DNA of 59,485 bases from positions 1-59,485 of the forward strand of contig WHSZ01000034.1 of NCBI GenBank assembly GCA_009379845.1, read 5' to 3'. Under the pieces are notes generated by a model. The model did no database searches, was not told the DNA's origin, and saw only the letters and a program-made list of their open reading frames with translations. The first letter of the stretch is position 1. Every line of letters starts with the position of its first letter. Below are positions 42,028 to 50,446 of the stretch, in pieces. Both the position numbers and the translations under genes were made by a program. The stretch is from Pseudonocardiaceae bacterium. Lineage in GTDB: Bacteria > Actinomycetota > Actinomycetes > Mycobacteriales > Pseudonocardiaceae.

Positions 42028-43259
42028 TGACCATGACGGCCGACCCGCGCGGTGCGCAGTACACCGCAGCCGAGTTCCTCGCACTCGACGAGGAATGGAG
42101 CACGCACAATTACCATCCGCTACCGGTCGTGATCAGCCGTGCCGAGGGGGCGTGGGTCACCGACGTCGACGGCAACCGGTACCTGGATTTCCTGTCCGGG
42201 TACTCGGCGCTGAACTTCGGCCACCGGCACCCTGCCCTTGTCGCGGCCGCCGCCGAGCAGCTCGGTAAGGTCACGCTGACCAGCAGGGCGTTCCATCACG
42301 ACCAGCTCGGGGCGTACTGCCGGGAACTGGCCGAGTTGACCGGCACCGAGATGGTGCTGCCGATGAACTCGGGGGCGGAGGCCGTCGAGTCGGCGCTCAA
42401 GGTCGCCCGCAAATGGGCCTACCGGGTGAAGGGAATCCCGGACGGGGCCGCGGAGATCGTGGTAGCCGGATCGAACTTTCACGGGCGCACCACGACGATC
42501 GTGTCGTTTTCGACGGACGAGACCGCGCGGGCCGATTTCGGACCGTTCACCCCGGGATTCCGGATCGTGAAATACGGCGACGCCGAGTCGTTGCGTGCGG
42601 CGGTCACCGAGCGCACCGCCGCGGTACTGGTCGAGCCGATCCAGGGGGAGGCGGGCGTCGTGGTACCACCCGCCGGCTACCTGCCCGAGGTGCGCCGGAT
42701 CTGCGACGAAGCGGGCGTGTTGCTGATCGCGGACGAGATCCAGTCCGGGCTGGCGCGGGCCGGCGAGGTGCTCGCGCTTGACCACGAGGGGGTGCGCGCC
42801 GACCTGTACACGTTGGGCAAGGCGCTCGGCGGCGGCATCCTGCCGGTTTCCGCGGTAGTGGGTCGGCGGGACGTGCTCGGCGTGCTCCGGCCCGGTGAGC
42901 ACGGTTCCACGTTCGGCGGCAACCCGCTGGCCTGCGCGGTGGGCCGCGCGGTGATCCGGCTGCTCGCCACCGGCGAGTTCCAGCAGCGCTCCAGAGAGCT
43001 CGGCGCGCTGTTGCACGCGCGGCTCGGCTCGCTGGTTGGTCGCGGTGTCGCTGAGGTACGTGGCCGCGGGCTGTGGGCCGGGGTGGATATCGCGCCGGGT
43101 GGTCCTTCCGGGCGCGCCGCCTCCGAGGCGTTGGCACGACGCGGCGTGCTGTGCAAGGAGACGCAGGACTCGACGTTGCGCATCGCACCGCCACTGGTGA
43201 TCAGCGAGGTGGACCTGGAAAGGGGCCTCGACGCGATGACCGGGGTGCTCACTCGTTGA
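42027..43259 (+). CDS. rocD: Ornithine aminotransferase (410 aa)
   Basis: The class-III aminotransferase fold is complete, with PMNSGAEAVESALKVARKW, the PLP-binding aspartate in LIADEIQSG and the Schiff-base lysine in LYTLGKALGGGILPVSAV. The N-terminal YHPLPVVISRAEGAWV is typical of ornithine--oxo-acid transaminase. It converts ornithine and 2-oxoglutarate to glutamate semialdehyde and glutamate. Two in-frame ATGs six bases apart are possible starts. It converges on the ceramidase-like gene with an 11-base overlap of coding ends. Confidence 0.9.
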   Translation: MTMTADPRGAQYTAAEFLALDEEWSTHNYHPLPVVISRAEGAWVTDVDGNRYLDFLSGYSALNFGHRHPALVAAAAEQLGKVTLTSRAFHHDQLGAYCRELAELTGTEMVLPMNSGAEAVESALKVARKWAYRVKGIPDGAAEIVVAGSNFHGRTTTIVSFSTDETARADFGPFTPGFRIVKYGDAESLRAAVTERTAAVLVEPIQGEAGVVVPPAGYLPEVRRICDEAGVLLIADEIQSGLARAGEVLALDHEGVRADLYTLGKALGGGILPVSAVVGRRDVLGVLRPGEHGSTFGGNPLACAVGRAVIRLLATGEFQQRSRELGALLHARLGSLVGRGVAEVRGRGLWAGVDIAPGGPSGRAASEALARRGVLCKETQDSTLRIAPPLVISEVDLERGLDAMTGVLTR

Positions 43260-43884
43260 CCTGCCGCCAGCGGCGGATTCCCACGCTGGAGACGACGTAG
43301 AGCGTGCACGCGTTGAGCAGGTGCCAGAGGAAGTGCGTGCCGGTCGGCAACCAGCCGCACACGGTGTGATCGATGCTGCGGAAGGTCAGCGAGGCGGTGA
43401 AGATCACGCCGGCGGTGGCCAGCGGGCGCCAGTAAGGACTGATGTCCGCGTTTCGCTGCCAGCGCAGCCAGGCGGCGAGCGCGAACAACGTGATCAGCGC
43501 CGCGAGGTACATACCCGGTCCGGTGATGGCAAACGACAGCAGCGCGGCGAAGGCCACGAACACCGGCGAGGCGAGCCAGGCGAGCCGCCAGCGGACGCCC
43601 GCGAACCAGCGCACGAAGTAGGCGATGTAGAACAGCAGGAACACCGCGATGAAACCGGTGTCCAGCATGCCGCCCCAGCCACTCGCGGTGGTGTGAAACG
43701 CGGTGCTGCCAACGAAGATCAGCGCGAGCAGCACCGGGAAGACCTTCGGTGAGCCGGACAGGTGGCGGGTGGAGCGCCAGACGGCGATCGCGGCGATCAG
43801 GAAGGCGAGGTTGCTGATCGCGTTGAACGGCTCGCCGAGCAGCCCCGGCGCCACCCGCTCGCAGTAGGCGTCGACGTAGTCCAC
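43249..43884 (-). CDS. Ceramidase-like (CREST superfamily) membrane protein (211 aa)
   Basis: The start motif YCERVAPGLLGEPFNAISNLAF and the metal-ligand regions STAFHTTAS, DTGFI and HFLWHLLNA fit the alkaline ceramidase/CREST family, with seven membrane helices. The GTG at 43884 begins just before the YCER motif. The activity in bacteria is uncertain: amide hydrolysis of sphingolipid-like or other lipids is inferred from the fold. Upstream lies the ZapE gene on the same strand. Confidence 0.8.
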   Translation of the reverse strand: MDYVDAYCERVAPGLLGEPFNAISNLAFLIAAIAVWRSTRHLSGSPKVFPVLLALIFVGSTAFHTTASGWGGMLDTGFIAVFLLFYIAYFVRWFAGVRWRLAWLASPVFVAFAALLSFAITGPGMYLAALITLFALAAWLRWQRNADISPYWRPLATAGVIFTASLTFRSIDHTVCGWLPTGTHFLWHLLNACTLYVVSSVGIRRWRQVNE

Positions 43885-43948
43885 ATCGGAGAGCTGTACC
43901 AGCCGAAGGTTTCGAGCAGGCAAACACCGGCGTGCCGTCGCGGTTTCC

Positions 43949-44983
43949 TCACGGCGCGGCGTGCACGGCCTCGCGCGCCAGCGCGACCAGCCGGGACACC
44001 GCGCGAAGGTACTTCTTCCGGTACCCGCCGGCCAGCATCTCATCCGGAAACAGCTCGGACAGCGGGCAACCGGAGACAACGACGGGAATCGCCCGGTCGT
44101 AGAGCCGATCGGCGAACGACACAAGGCGCAGCGCGACGTTCTGATCCGAAACGGGATACACGCCACGGATGTGCACCGCGGACACACCATCGAGCAGCCG
44201 GCCGTACCTGGACGGGTGCAGGGTGGCCAGCTGCCCGCACAGCTCGTCGTAATCGTCCACAGTGGAGCCCGCACGCTGGCGCGCGATATCCAGCAACGTC
44301 TCGTTGTGCACCGCCGGCGGAGCTTCCACCAGCCCACGGTGCCGGTAGTCGGGGCCGTTCACCCGCACCACCGAGAACCGCGCGGACAGCGCGTGAATCT
44401 CGCGCAGGAAGTCCTCGGCGGCGAACCGCCCCTCTCCCAGCTTGTCGGGCAACGTGTTCGACGTGGCGGCCACGAAAGCCCCGGCTTCCACCAGCTCGGT
44501 GAGCAACCGGGTGACGAGCATCGTGTCGCCCGGATCGTCCAATTCGAACTCGTCGATGGCCAGCAGCCGGTGCTCGCTGAGTCGTTGTACCGCGCTGGAA
44601 AAGCCCAGCGCGCCAACCAGATGGGTCAACTCGACGAACGTCGCGTACGCCTTCGGCCCGTCGATCGCGTGCCACATGGACGCCAGCAGGTGCGTCTTGC
44701 CGACCCCGAACCCGCCGTCCAGGTACATCCCCGCTCGCCCCTGGTCCGCCTGGCGGCCACGTCGGAACAGTGACCGCAACCGCGAACGGCGAGGGTGCCC
44801 GGCCTCGACGCGCGCCACGAACGCCTCGCACGCGGCCACCGCATCGGTCTGGCTCGGTTCTTCCGGATTGGGCACGTACGTGGAAAGCCTCACATGATCG
44901 AAACGCGGCGGTGGCACCAAGGAATCGATCAGCTCGTCCTGGCGCACCTCCGGTTGCCGATCGGTCAGCCGCGTGCCGGTCAT
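43949..44983 (-). CDS. zapE: ZapE/AFG1-like cell division ATPase (344 aa)
   Basis: Walker A is DGGFGVGKTHLL, Walker B LLAIDEFELDDP, and the arrangement with SNTLPDKLGEGRF and a C-terminal LPxSELFPDEM-like region matches the AFG1/ZapE family. It is a P-loop protein linked to Z-ring function in bacteria and to mitochondrial protein quality control in eukaryotes. The ATG at 44983 is used; a GTG six codons upstream is possible. The divergent pyrimidine reductase gene starts 34 bases away, a pairing often seen in actinomycetes. Confidence 0.87.
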   Translation of the reverse strand: MTGTRLTDRQPEVRQDELIDSLVPPPRFDHVRLSTYVPNPEEPSQTDAVAACEAFVARVEAGHPRRSRLRSLFRRGRQADQGRAGMYLDGGFGVGKTHLLASMWHAIDGPKAYATFVELTHLVGALGFSSAVQRLSEHRLLAIDEFELDDPGDTMLVTRLLTELVEAGAFVAATSNTLPDKLGEGRFAAEDFLREIHALSARFSVVRVNGPDYRHRGLVEAPPAVHNETLLDIARQRAGSTVDDYDELCGQLATLHPSRYGRLLDGVSAVHIRGVYPVSDQNVALRLVSFADRLYDRAIPVVVSGCPLSELFPDEMLAGGYRKKYLRAVSRLVALAREAVHAAP

Positions 44984-45017
44984 ACCCTCGAGCGTAGCCA
45001 CGTGTTGTCATGAGCTC

Positions 45018-45797
45018 GTGCACAGCCTCTTCCCCACGTCGCTGCCCGCCGAGCCGGGCGGCGAGCGCTCGCTCCCTGAAATCAGCGACCGGGAACTGGA
45101 GCGGCTGTACGACTATCCGGATACCGCCGGCCGCCCATGGGTTCAGGCGAACTTCGTGAGCAGTATGGACGGCGCGGTCGCGGTATCCGGCCGGTCGGAG
45201 GGGCTGTCGGGTCCCACGGACAAGCGGATCTTCGCGCTCGGCCGGGATCTGGCCGACGTCGTGCTGGTCGGCGCCGGCACCGCGCTGGTCGAGCGGTACC
45301 GGCCGGTCCGGCGCAGCACCGCGCGTGTCGAACGTCGTGAGCGGCTCGGGCTGCGTGGCATCCCGCCGGTGGCCGTCGTCACCCGGCGCTGCTCGCTGAC
45401 TCCGGATTCCGCGCTGCTCACCGACGCCACGGTTGCGCCGATCATCCTCACCTGCCGCGGCGCGCCCGAACAGCGAAAGGCCGCGCTGGCCGAAGCCGGG
45501 GCGGAGGTTCTGGAGCTCGGCGACGAATCGGTCGACCTGCCACGCGCACTCGACGCGCTCGCCGCGCGCGGGCTCCGGCGTATCTGCTGCGAGGGCGGGC
45601 CACACCTGTTCGGCCAGCTCATCGCGGACGACCTCGTCGATCAGCTGTGCCTGACGATCGCACCGCTGCTCGCCGGCGGGGACGCGGGCCGGATCGCGGT
45701 CGGTCCGCTGCCGGCCAGCCCGCACGCCATGCGGCTGGCGTCCGTGCTGCACGACGACGGGTTCCTGATGCTGCGCTATCGCCGGCAACGACGATGA
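45018..45797 (+). CDS. Pyrimidine reductase family protein, RibD C-terminal domain (259 aa)
   Basis: The DHFR-like RibD-C domain is seen in QANFVSSMDGAVAVSGRS, DVVLVGAGTALVERYRP and RRICCEGGPHLFGQLI. It lacks the deaminase half of RibD. It could be the stand-alone reductase step of riboflavin synthesis or a paralogue of unknown substrate. The GTG at 45018 gives a family-like N-terminus (HSLFPTSLPAEPGG). No other riboflavin genes are in the window. Confidence 0.83.
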   Translation: MHSLFPTSLPAEPGGERSLPEISDRELERLYDYPDTAGRPWVQANFVSSMDGAVAVSGRSEGLSGPTDKRIFALGRDLADVVLVGAGTALVERYRPVRRSTARVERRERLGLRGIPPVAVVTRRCSLTPDSALLTDATVAPIILTCRGAPEQRKAALAEAGAEVLELGDESVDLPRALDALAARGLRRICCEGGPHLFGQLIADDLVDQLCLTIAPLLAGGDAGRIAVGPLPASPHAMRLASVLHDDGFLMLRYRRQRR

Positions 45798-45916
45798 CCC
45801 GGCCGAGCGGGCCTTGCGTTCGGTAACGACACCGAGCGAGGCTGGCGTTACCGGCCAAACCGAATCCCGTTTGGACACTGATCTTGGATTTCCACGTCGA
45901 AAGGAGTCATACTTTC

Positions 45917-46381
45917 ATGGCGCAGAACAGTTCAACGAGATCCGAATCCAGCACGGTGCCTGCTCCCCGTGGCAACAACGCGGCGGCCAGGGTGGCCGAC
46001 GACAACGGGCACGGCAAGACCACGATCGCCTCGCCGGTGGTGCAGAAAATCGCCGGGATGGCGGCAAGGGAGATCGCCGGTGTGCATACTCTCGGCGGCG
46101 GGGTGTCCAGGGGTTTCGGTGCGATCAGGGAGCGCATCCCCGGCGCCGGCACCACGACAACCACCGGCGTGGCCGTCAAGGTCGGTGAGCGGCAGTCGGC
46201 GATCGACCTCGACCTGGTCATCGAATATGGTGCGGCGATCGTGGATGTCGCGCGCGCCGTCCGCAAGAACGTGATCACCGCGGTCGAGCGGATGACCGGG
46301 CTCGAGGTGAATATCGCGGTGAACGACGTGCACCTGCTCGAGGATGACGACCAGGAAACCCAGGTCTCGCGGGTGGAGTAG
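45917..46381 (+). CDS. Asp23/Gls24-family envelope stress protein (154 aa)
   Basis: After a disordered 35-residue start comes the Asp23 domain: ASPVVQKIAGMAAREIAGVHTLG, then VAVKVGERQSAIDLDLVIEYG and the closing VERMTGLEVNIAVNDVHL. Members associate with the membrane through small partners and respond to alkaline or envelope stress. AAGGAG lies ten bases before the ATG. It heads a cluster of small genes, two of which are frameshifted here. Confidence 0.9.
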   Translation: MAQNSSTRSESSTVPAPRGNNAAARVADDNGHGKTTIASPVVQKIAGMAAREIAGVHTLGGGVSRGFGAIRERIPGAGTTTTTGVAVKVGERQSAIDLDLVIEYGAAIVDVARAVRKNVITAVERMTGLEVNIAVNDVHLLEDDDQETQVSRVE

Positions 46382-46457
46382 GCGGCACTGTGCTCGCCAA
46401 AACCGGTCCAGCCCGAGACAATGACGGACAGTCGGCGAACAGTAAGGAGCGGATCCG

Positions 46458-46648
46458 ATGACCGGTGCGTCGCCGTGGTGTTGGATGCCGGCCACCCACT
46501 GCCCGAGGTGATCGAGGTGTTGCGGGATCGGGTTCGTGCGGTGGCCGGCGATGTCCCGGTGGACATCACGGTGGCCGACCTGCTGACCGAGCCGGAGCAG
46601 CTTGCGGAGCGGGTCGCCGCACCCTGCCGGACGAGTCGTCGGAGTTGA
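46458..46648 (+). pseudogene. Frameshifted small gene of the Asp23 cluster
   Basis: An AAGGAG site is placed eight bases before ATG 46458, whose frame (MTGASPW) stops after 17 codons. The adjacent frame, from about 46475, reads VVLDAGHPLPEVIEVLRDRV and continues with GDVPVDITVADLLTEP, clearly protein-like, and stops at 46648. One base lost near 46473 would join the two. Without the frameshift a start at 46421 in the second frame is possible but lacks a ribosome site. Function unknown. Confidence 0.5.
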
Positions 46649-46653
46649 CGCAG

Positions 46654-46929
46654 GTGGGAGCCGAACACAACCGCAGCAAAGTGGACCGTGCGGCGTTCCG
46701 GGCCTTCGTTCGGATGCATCACCCGGACGTCGGTGGCGACCCGGAGGTGTTCATCGCGGGCGTGAACCGGTTCAACCGAGGTGAGAACCCGTTCGCCGCG
46801 CAGCAGCCACCGAAGGACCGCTACGACGCCCCGATCGAGGTGGTTCGCCGCCCCCAGGGATTCGGATGGATCACGCACTATCTCCGGCGCCTGCGAGACC
46901 GGCATCTGGGCCCGCCGCGGGTGCGGTGA
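46654..46929 (+). CDS. J-domain-like small protein (91 aa)
   Basis: The segment FRAFVRMHHPDVGGDPEVFIAG contains the HPD tripeptide and following helix of a J domain, in a shortened form. A conserved-looking tail with GFGWITHYLRRLRDRH follows. The GTG at 46654 has GGAG nine bases upstream. The same frame is open further upstream in continuity with LPDESSELTQ, so it may have been fused with the preceding frameshifted gene. It could interact with a chaperone; that is inferred from the HPD motif only. Confidence 0.55.
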   Translation: MGAEHNRSKVDRAAFRAFVRMHHPDVGGDPEVFIAGVNRFNRGENPFAAQQPPKDRYDAPIEVVRRPQGFGWITHYLRRLRDRHLGPPRVR

Positions 46930-47029
46930 CGGTTCGTCGACGGGCCCGGCCGGGCGGGCGGGCGGGCGAATCGCGGATTCCCACGAGCCGGCCGTCTCCG
47001 GTGACGCTGAGGAGGAGGAGCTAACGAGA

Positions 47030-47206
47030 ATGAACGCAACGCAGACGGGCATCGTGGTCGGCTTGGTACTCGGCCTCGCGGCCACGCAGGGGTTCGTCGC
47101 TTTCCTTGTCACCCTCGCGGTGGGCGTGATCGGCCTGGTCGTCGGCAGGGTGATCGACGGTGCGTGGGACCTGAACGACGTGTTCGGCCGGGGCCGGGAC
47201 CGGTGA
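47030..47206 (+). CDS. Small membrane protein, DUF2273-like (58 aa)
   Basis: Two membrane helices (GIVVGLVLGLAATQGFVAFL and VTLAVGVIGLVVGRVI) are joined by almost no loop, followed by a short charged tail. Small proteins of this type are the usual membrane anchors of Asp23-family proteins. GGAGGAGGAG lies upstream of the ATG. It is in the Asp23 cluster and its stop overlaps the next GTG start (GTGA). Confidence 0.7.
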   Translation: MNATQTGIVVGLVLGLAATQGFVAFLVTLAVGVIGLVVGRVIDGAWDLNDVFGRGRDR

Positions 47207-47505
47207 ACGCGGAGCCGGGCGGCGCGGCAAGCACCCTGCCGCCGCCGGAGGAACGCGGCACGCTGCGCGTCGATCCGCGTTGTTGTCGATGAGCTCCGCA
47301 CCCGGGTGGCCGAGGAGGTCGAGCGCATCACCGCGTACCGCGTGCGCGCGGTTCGGGTCACCATTTCCGCGCGGATCTGCGGGCGGTATGCACGGAGCTC
47401 GACAGCCGCGTGCTGGCGCGAGCCCGCGAAACACTCGGCATCGCCTCGTTGCCGACCGCGGTCCGGTTGGAGCTCGACTCCGGTGGCAGTCGCGTGACCA
47501 GATGA
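47203..47505 (+). pseudogene. Second Asp23-like gene with two frame breaks
   Basis: It begins at GTG 47203 (overlapping the previous stop) and reads EERGTLRVDPR, then hits a stop; an extra T at about 47280 explains this, since the next frame continues VVVDELRTRVAEEVERITAYRV. A second break near 47366 (GCGCGGATCTG for GCGGATCTG) moves it to a third frame reading LRAVCTELDSRVLARARETLG and ending VTR at 47505. The reconstructed product of about 100 residues has the look of a short Asp23/Gls24 protein. Confidence 0.65.
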
Positions 47506-47547
47506 CGAGCGGGCTTCGCAGACTCACGAGCGACAGAATGGAGCCCC

Positions 47548-48630
47548 GTGGCGCTACCACTTAGCCCGCCGGTCAAGCCGATGCTCGCGCGGCCGGTGGC
47601 GAAGATCCCGGACTCGGACGGGATGCTGTTCGAGCCGAAGTGGGACGGTTTCCGGTGCCTGGTTTTCCGGGACGGCACCGAGCTGACGTTGCAATCCCGG
47701 TCGGGGAAGCCGCTGAACCGGTACTTTCCCGAGGTGTGCGAGCGCCTGCTCGACACGCTGCCGGAGCGGATCGTGTTGGACGGTGAGCTGGTGGTCGCCG
47801 CCCAGCGCCGGCTGAGCTTCGACGCGCTCACCCAGCGGGTGCACCCGGCGGAAAGCCGGGTCCACCTGCTCGCGGAGCAGGCCCCGGCGCGCTACGTGGC
47901 CTTCGACCTGCTCGCCGTCGAGGACATGGCCTACCTCGACCGGCCAACCTCGGCGCGGCGGCACGTGCTTGTCGAGCTGCTGCACGACAACCAGGGCGTG
48001 CACCTCACCCCGGCAACCGAGGACCCGGGGACCGCGCGAACATGGTTCACCCTGTTCGAAGGCGCGGGGCTGGACGGCGTGATCGGCAAGCCGGCCGGTG
48101 ATCCGTACGCCCCTGGCAAGCGCGCGTTGTTCAAGTACAAGCACACCCGCACGGCGGACTGCGTGCTCGGCGGGTTGCGCTGGCACGCGGACACCGAGCC
48201 GGGCACGGCGGTCGGGTCGCTGCTGCTCGGGCTGCACGACGAGCACGGCGTGCTGCACCACGTCGGCGTGGTCGGGTCGTTCGCGGCCGCCAGGCGCCGG
48301 GAGCTCGCCAGCGAGCTGCACAAACTGATCACCGACGAGCCCCACCCGTGGCTCGGCGAGCACGCCGAGGACGGCCGCCGGCTGCCGAGCGCACCGACCA
48401 GGTGGCGCAGCGGCGAGCTGCCGTGGGTACCGCTGCGCCCGGAACGCGTCGTCGAGGTTGGCTACGAGCACACCGAGGGCGCGCACCCGGCACGGCTGCG
48501 GCACACCGCGCAGTTCGTGTGCTGGCGCCCGGACCGGGATCCGGACTCATGCGGCTACGCCCAGCTCGAGCAGCCCGCGCGATACGACGTGGACGCCGTG
48601 CTGAACGGCGAAGTCCGCCCTACTCACTGA
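47548..48630 (+). CDS. ligC: ATP-dependent DNA ligase, LigC type (360 aa)
   Basis: The adenylation motif is EPKWDGFR with the active-site lysine at residue 31, followed by RSGKPLNRYFPE, VLDGELV and GLDGVIGKP, then the OB-fold domain. No polymerase, nuclease or Ku-binding domain is fused, matching the LigC group of actinobacterial ligases used in repair side pathways. The GTG at 47548 begins MALPLSPPVKPMLA, the usual N-terminus. No ku gene is in the window. Confidence 0.9.
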   Translation: MALPLSPPVKPMLARPVAKIPDSDGMLFEPKWDGFRCLVFRDGTELTLQSRSGKPLNRYFPEVCERLLDTLPERIVLDGELVVAAQRRLSFDALTQRVHPAESRVHLLAEQAPARYVAFDLLAVEDMAYLDRPTSARRHVLVELLHDNQGVHLTPATEDPGTARTWFTLFEGAGLDGVIGKPAGDPYAPGKRALFKYKHTRTADCVLGGLRWHADTEPGTAVGSLLLGLHDEHGVLHHVGVVGSFAAARRRELASELHKLITDEPHPWLGEHAEDGRRLPSAPTRWRSGELPWVPLRPERVVEVGYEHTEGAHPARLRHTAQFVCWRPDRDPDSCGYAQLEQPARYDVDAVLNGEVRPTH

Positions 48631-48704
48631 GCCCTCACCCGGCACATGCGAGGCTCGTAGCCGCCATCGAAGAGTTCACCGTGTCCGAGGAGAGCAGGAA
48701 GATC

Positions 48705-50276
48705 GTGCCGCGCCGGCCCTCCGCGCACCGGTTGCGCAGCACGTTGCTGGCGGCCACCGGGTTGCTGCTGGTGACCGCGTGCACCGCGGGTCCGTCCACC
48801 CGCCCGGCGATCGTGATGAACGACCAGGGCACCCAGCCGCGCCAGCCGCAGTCCCAGCGCGGGCCGGCCGAATTGCCGCCACTGGAGCAACCGGGCAGCC
48901 GGATCAACTGGGACGCGTGCGCCGACGAGACCAGCGAACGAATGGACCAGCCGCACGCCCCGCTGCGGGCCGATCTGCGGATCGAATGCGCCCACGTTTT
49001 CGGGGTACTCGATTCGCCGGACGCTCCGGGCCGTGGGGTATCCCGGATCGGCCTGCTCAAAGCCGGCCACGGTAAGACCCCGCTGGTGGTGTTGAACGAC
49101 GTCAACGGCGTTCCGGGAACGCTGTACGCCGCCCAGCTGGCCAGCATCCTGCCGCCGGAGATGCTGAGCAAGTTCTCGCTGATCGGCGTGGACCGAAGGG
49201 GCACCGGCGACTCGGACGCCGCTCGGTGCATCCCCGGACCCGCCCGCGAGCAGCTGGTGAACATCGATCCAGCGGCGAACGATGTGGAGCCGGTGGTGGA
49301 CGCGGCGCGGGAAGCTGGCAAGGAATGCTCGATCGAGCTGGAAACCCAGTTCGGCGCGCTGGACAGCGAACGCACCGTCGCCGACCTGGAAACCGTGCGC
49401 AAAGCCCTTGGCATACGGCATCTGAACGCGATCGCCCGCGGCGAGGGGTCCCGTGTGCTGAGCCTGTACGCCACCCGCCATCCGGACAATGCCGGCCGGC
49501 TGGTGCTGGACGGCGCACCCGATCCCAGCCGGGACGACCTCGCCGCGACCGAGGAAACCGCAGCCGGCGCCCAGGCGGCCTACCGCGACTTCGCCACCGA
49601 GTGCACCTCCGGTGACTGCCCGCTCGGCCCGGACCCGGAACAAGCGCTGAGCGAGCTGGTCGACAGGTTGCGCGATCGGCCGCTGAACACCGCATCGGGC
49701 ACCACGCTCGGGCCCGGCGCGGCGCTGAGCGCGGTGCTGAACGGGCTGGCCGATCGACCTCGCTGGCGGGAGCTGGCCACCGCGATCGCCAAGGCTCGAA
49801 CCGGCGACGGTGCCGAGCTGGCCAGGTTCGTCGAGCCGATGCTGAAAAGCACCGCCACGAAGCCTGCCCGGCTGGACGGCGCGCTGGTGACCAGCTGCAA
49901 CGACTCGATGTCGCGGCTCTCGCCGGACCGGATCAACAAGACCGCTCGGGACTGGCGCGGCAAGTACCCGCTGTTCGGCGGGCTGATCGCGCAGCGACTC
50001 GCCTGGTGCAGCCCGTGGTCCCGGCGCACCGCGCCACTGCCCTCGCCGAAGGGCAACGGCCTGCCACCCGTGCTGGTGGTGAGCACCAGGGCGGATCCGG
50101 TCACCCCGGAGAGGGGCACCTCACGGGCCGCGCAGAACCTGAGCACCGCGGTGCGGATTTCCTGGCAAGGTGCCGGGCACGGCGGCGTCGGCCAGTCGGA
50201 GTGCGTGACCGAGGCGGTGACGAACTTCCTGATCGACGGCAACGTGCCGCATGACGACACCCCGTGCCCGGCGTGA
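48705..50276 (+). CDS. Secreted alpha/beta-hydrolase lipoprotein, TAP-like (523 aa)
   Basis: The signal peptide ends LLLVTAC, a lipobox, so it is a lipoprotein. The alpha/beta-hydrolase core has the nucleophile region ARGEGSRVLSLYATRHPD with Ser249, the acid in STRADPVTP and the His in GAGHGGV. The elbow reads GEGSRV, whereas family members usually have GGSYG; the last Gly is replaced by Val. The C-terminal domain is TAP-like with the usual Cys pair. GTG 48705 gives a compact signal peptide; GTG 48681 is an alternative. The substrate is likely a peptide or ester outside the cell. Confidence 0.82.
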   Translation: MPRRPSAHRLRSTLLAATGLLLVTACTAGPSTRPAIVMNDQGTQPRQPQSQRGPAELPPLEQPGSRINWDACADETSERMDQPHAPLRADLRIECAHVFGVLDSPDAPGRGVSRIGLLKAGHGKTPLVVLNDVNGVPGTLYAAQLASILPPEMLSKFSLIGVDRRGTGDSDAARCIPGPAREQLVNIDPAANDVEPVVDAAREAGKECSIELETQFGALDSERTVADLETVRKALGIRHLNAIARGEGSRVLSLYATRHPDNAGRLVLDGAPDPSRDDLAATEETAAGAQAAYRDFATECTSGDCPLGPDPEQALSELVDRLRDRPLNTASGTTLGPGAALSAVLNGLADRPRWRELATAIAKARTGDGAELARFVEPMLKSTATKPARLDGALVTSCNDSMSRLSPDRINKTARDWRGKYPLFGGLIAQRLAWCSPWSRRTAPLPSPKGNGLPPVLVVSTRADPVTPERGTSRAAQNLSTAVRISWQGAGHGGVGQSECVTEAVTNFLIDGNVPHDDTPCPA

Positions 50277-50347
50277 GGCGAGGATTGGCTGCCGCACTGG
50301 CCGCTGAGTTTGCCTGCGCGGGAGTCCGGGTAATCGGGATTCACAAT

Positions 50348-50363
50348 GTTACTAACCAGTAGT
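50348..50363. promoter_or_regulatory. Candidate TetR-type operator upstream of the acyl-CoA dehydrogenase gene
   Basis: TACT-AACC-AGTA (50350-50361), within GTTACTAACCAGTAGT, is a 4-bp inverted repeat of a type often bound by TetR repressors of fatty-acid genes in actinomycetes. It lies 85 bases before the start codon. Confidence 0.35.
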
Positions 50364-50446
50364 AGCGTGGATGTGGCAACGATCACCGGCCGAGTGATCG
50401 GCGGCCACGCTTGCCGGTTGCTCCAAACAGTCGTTAGGGGTCAGGA

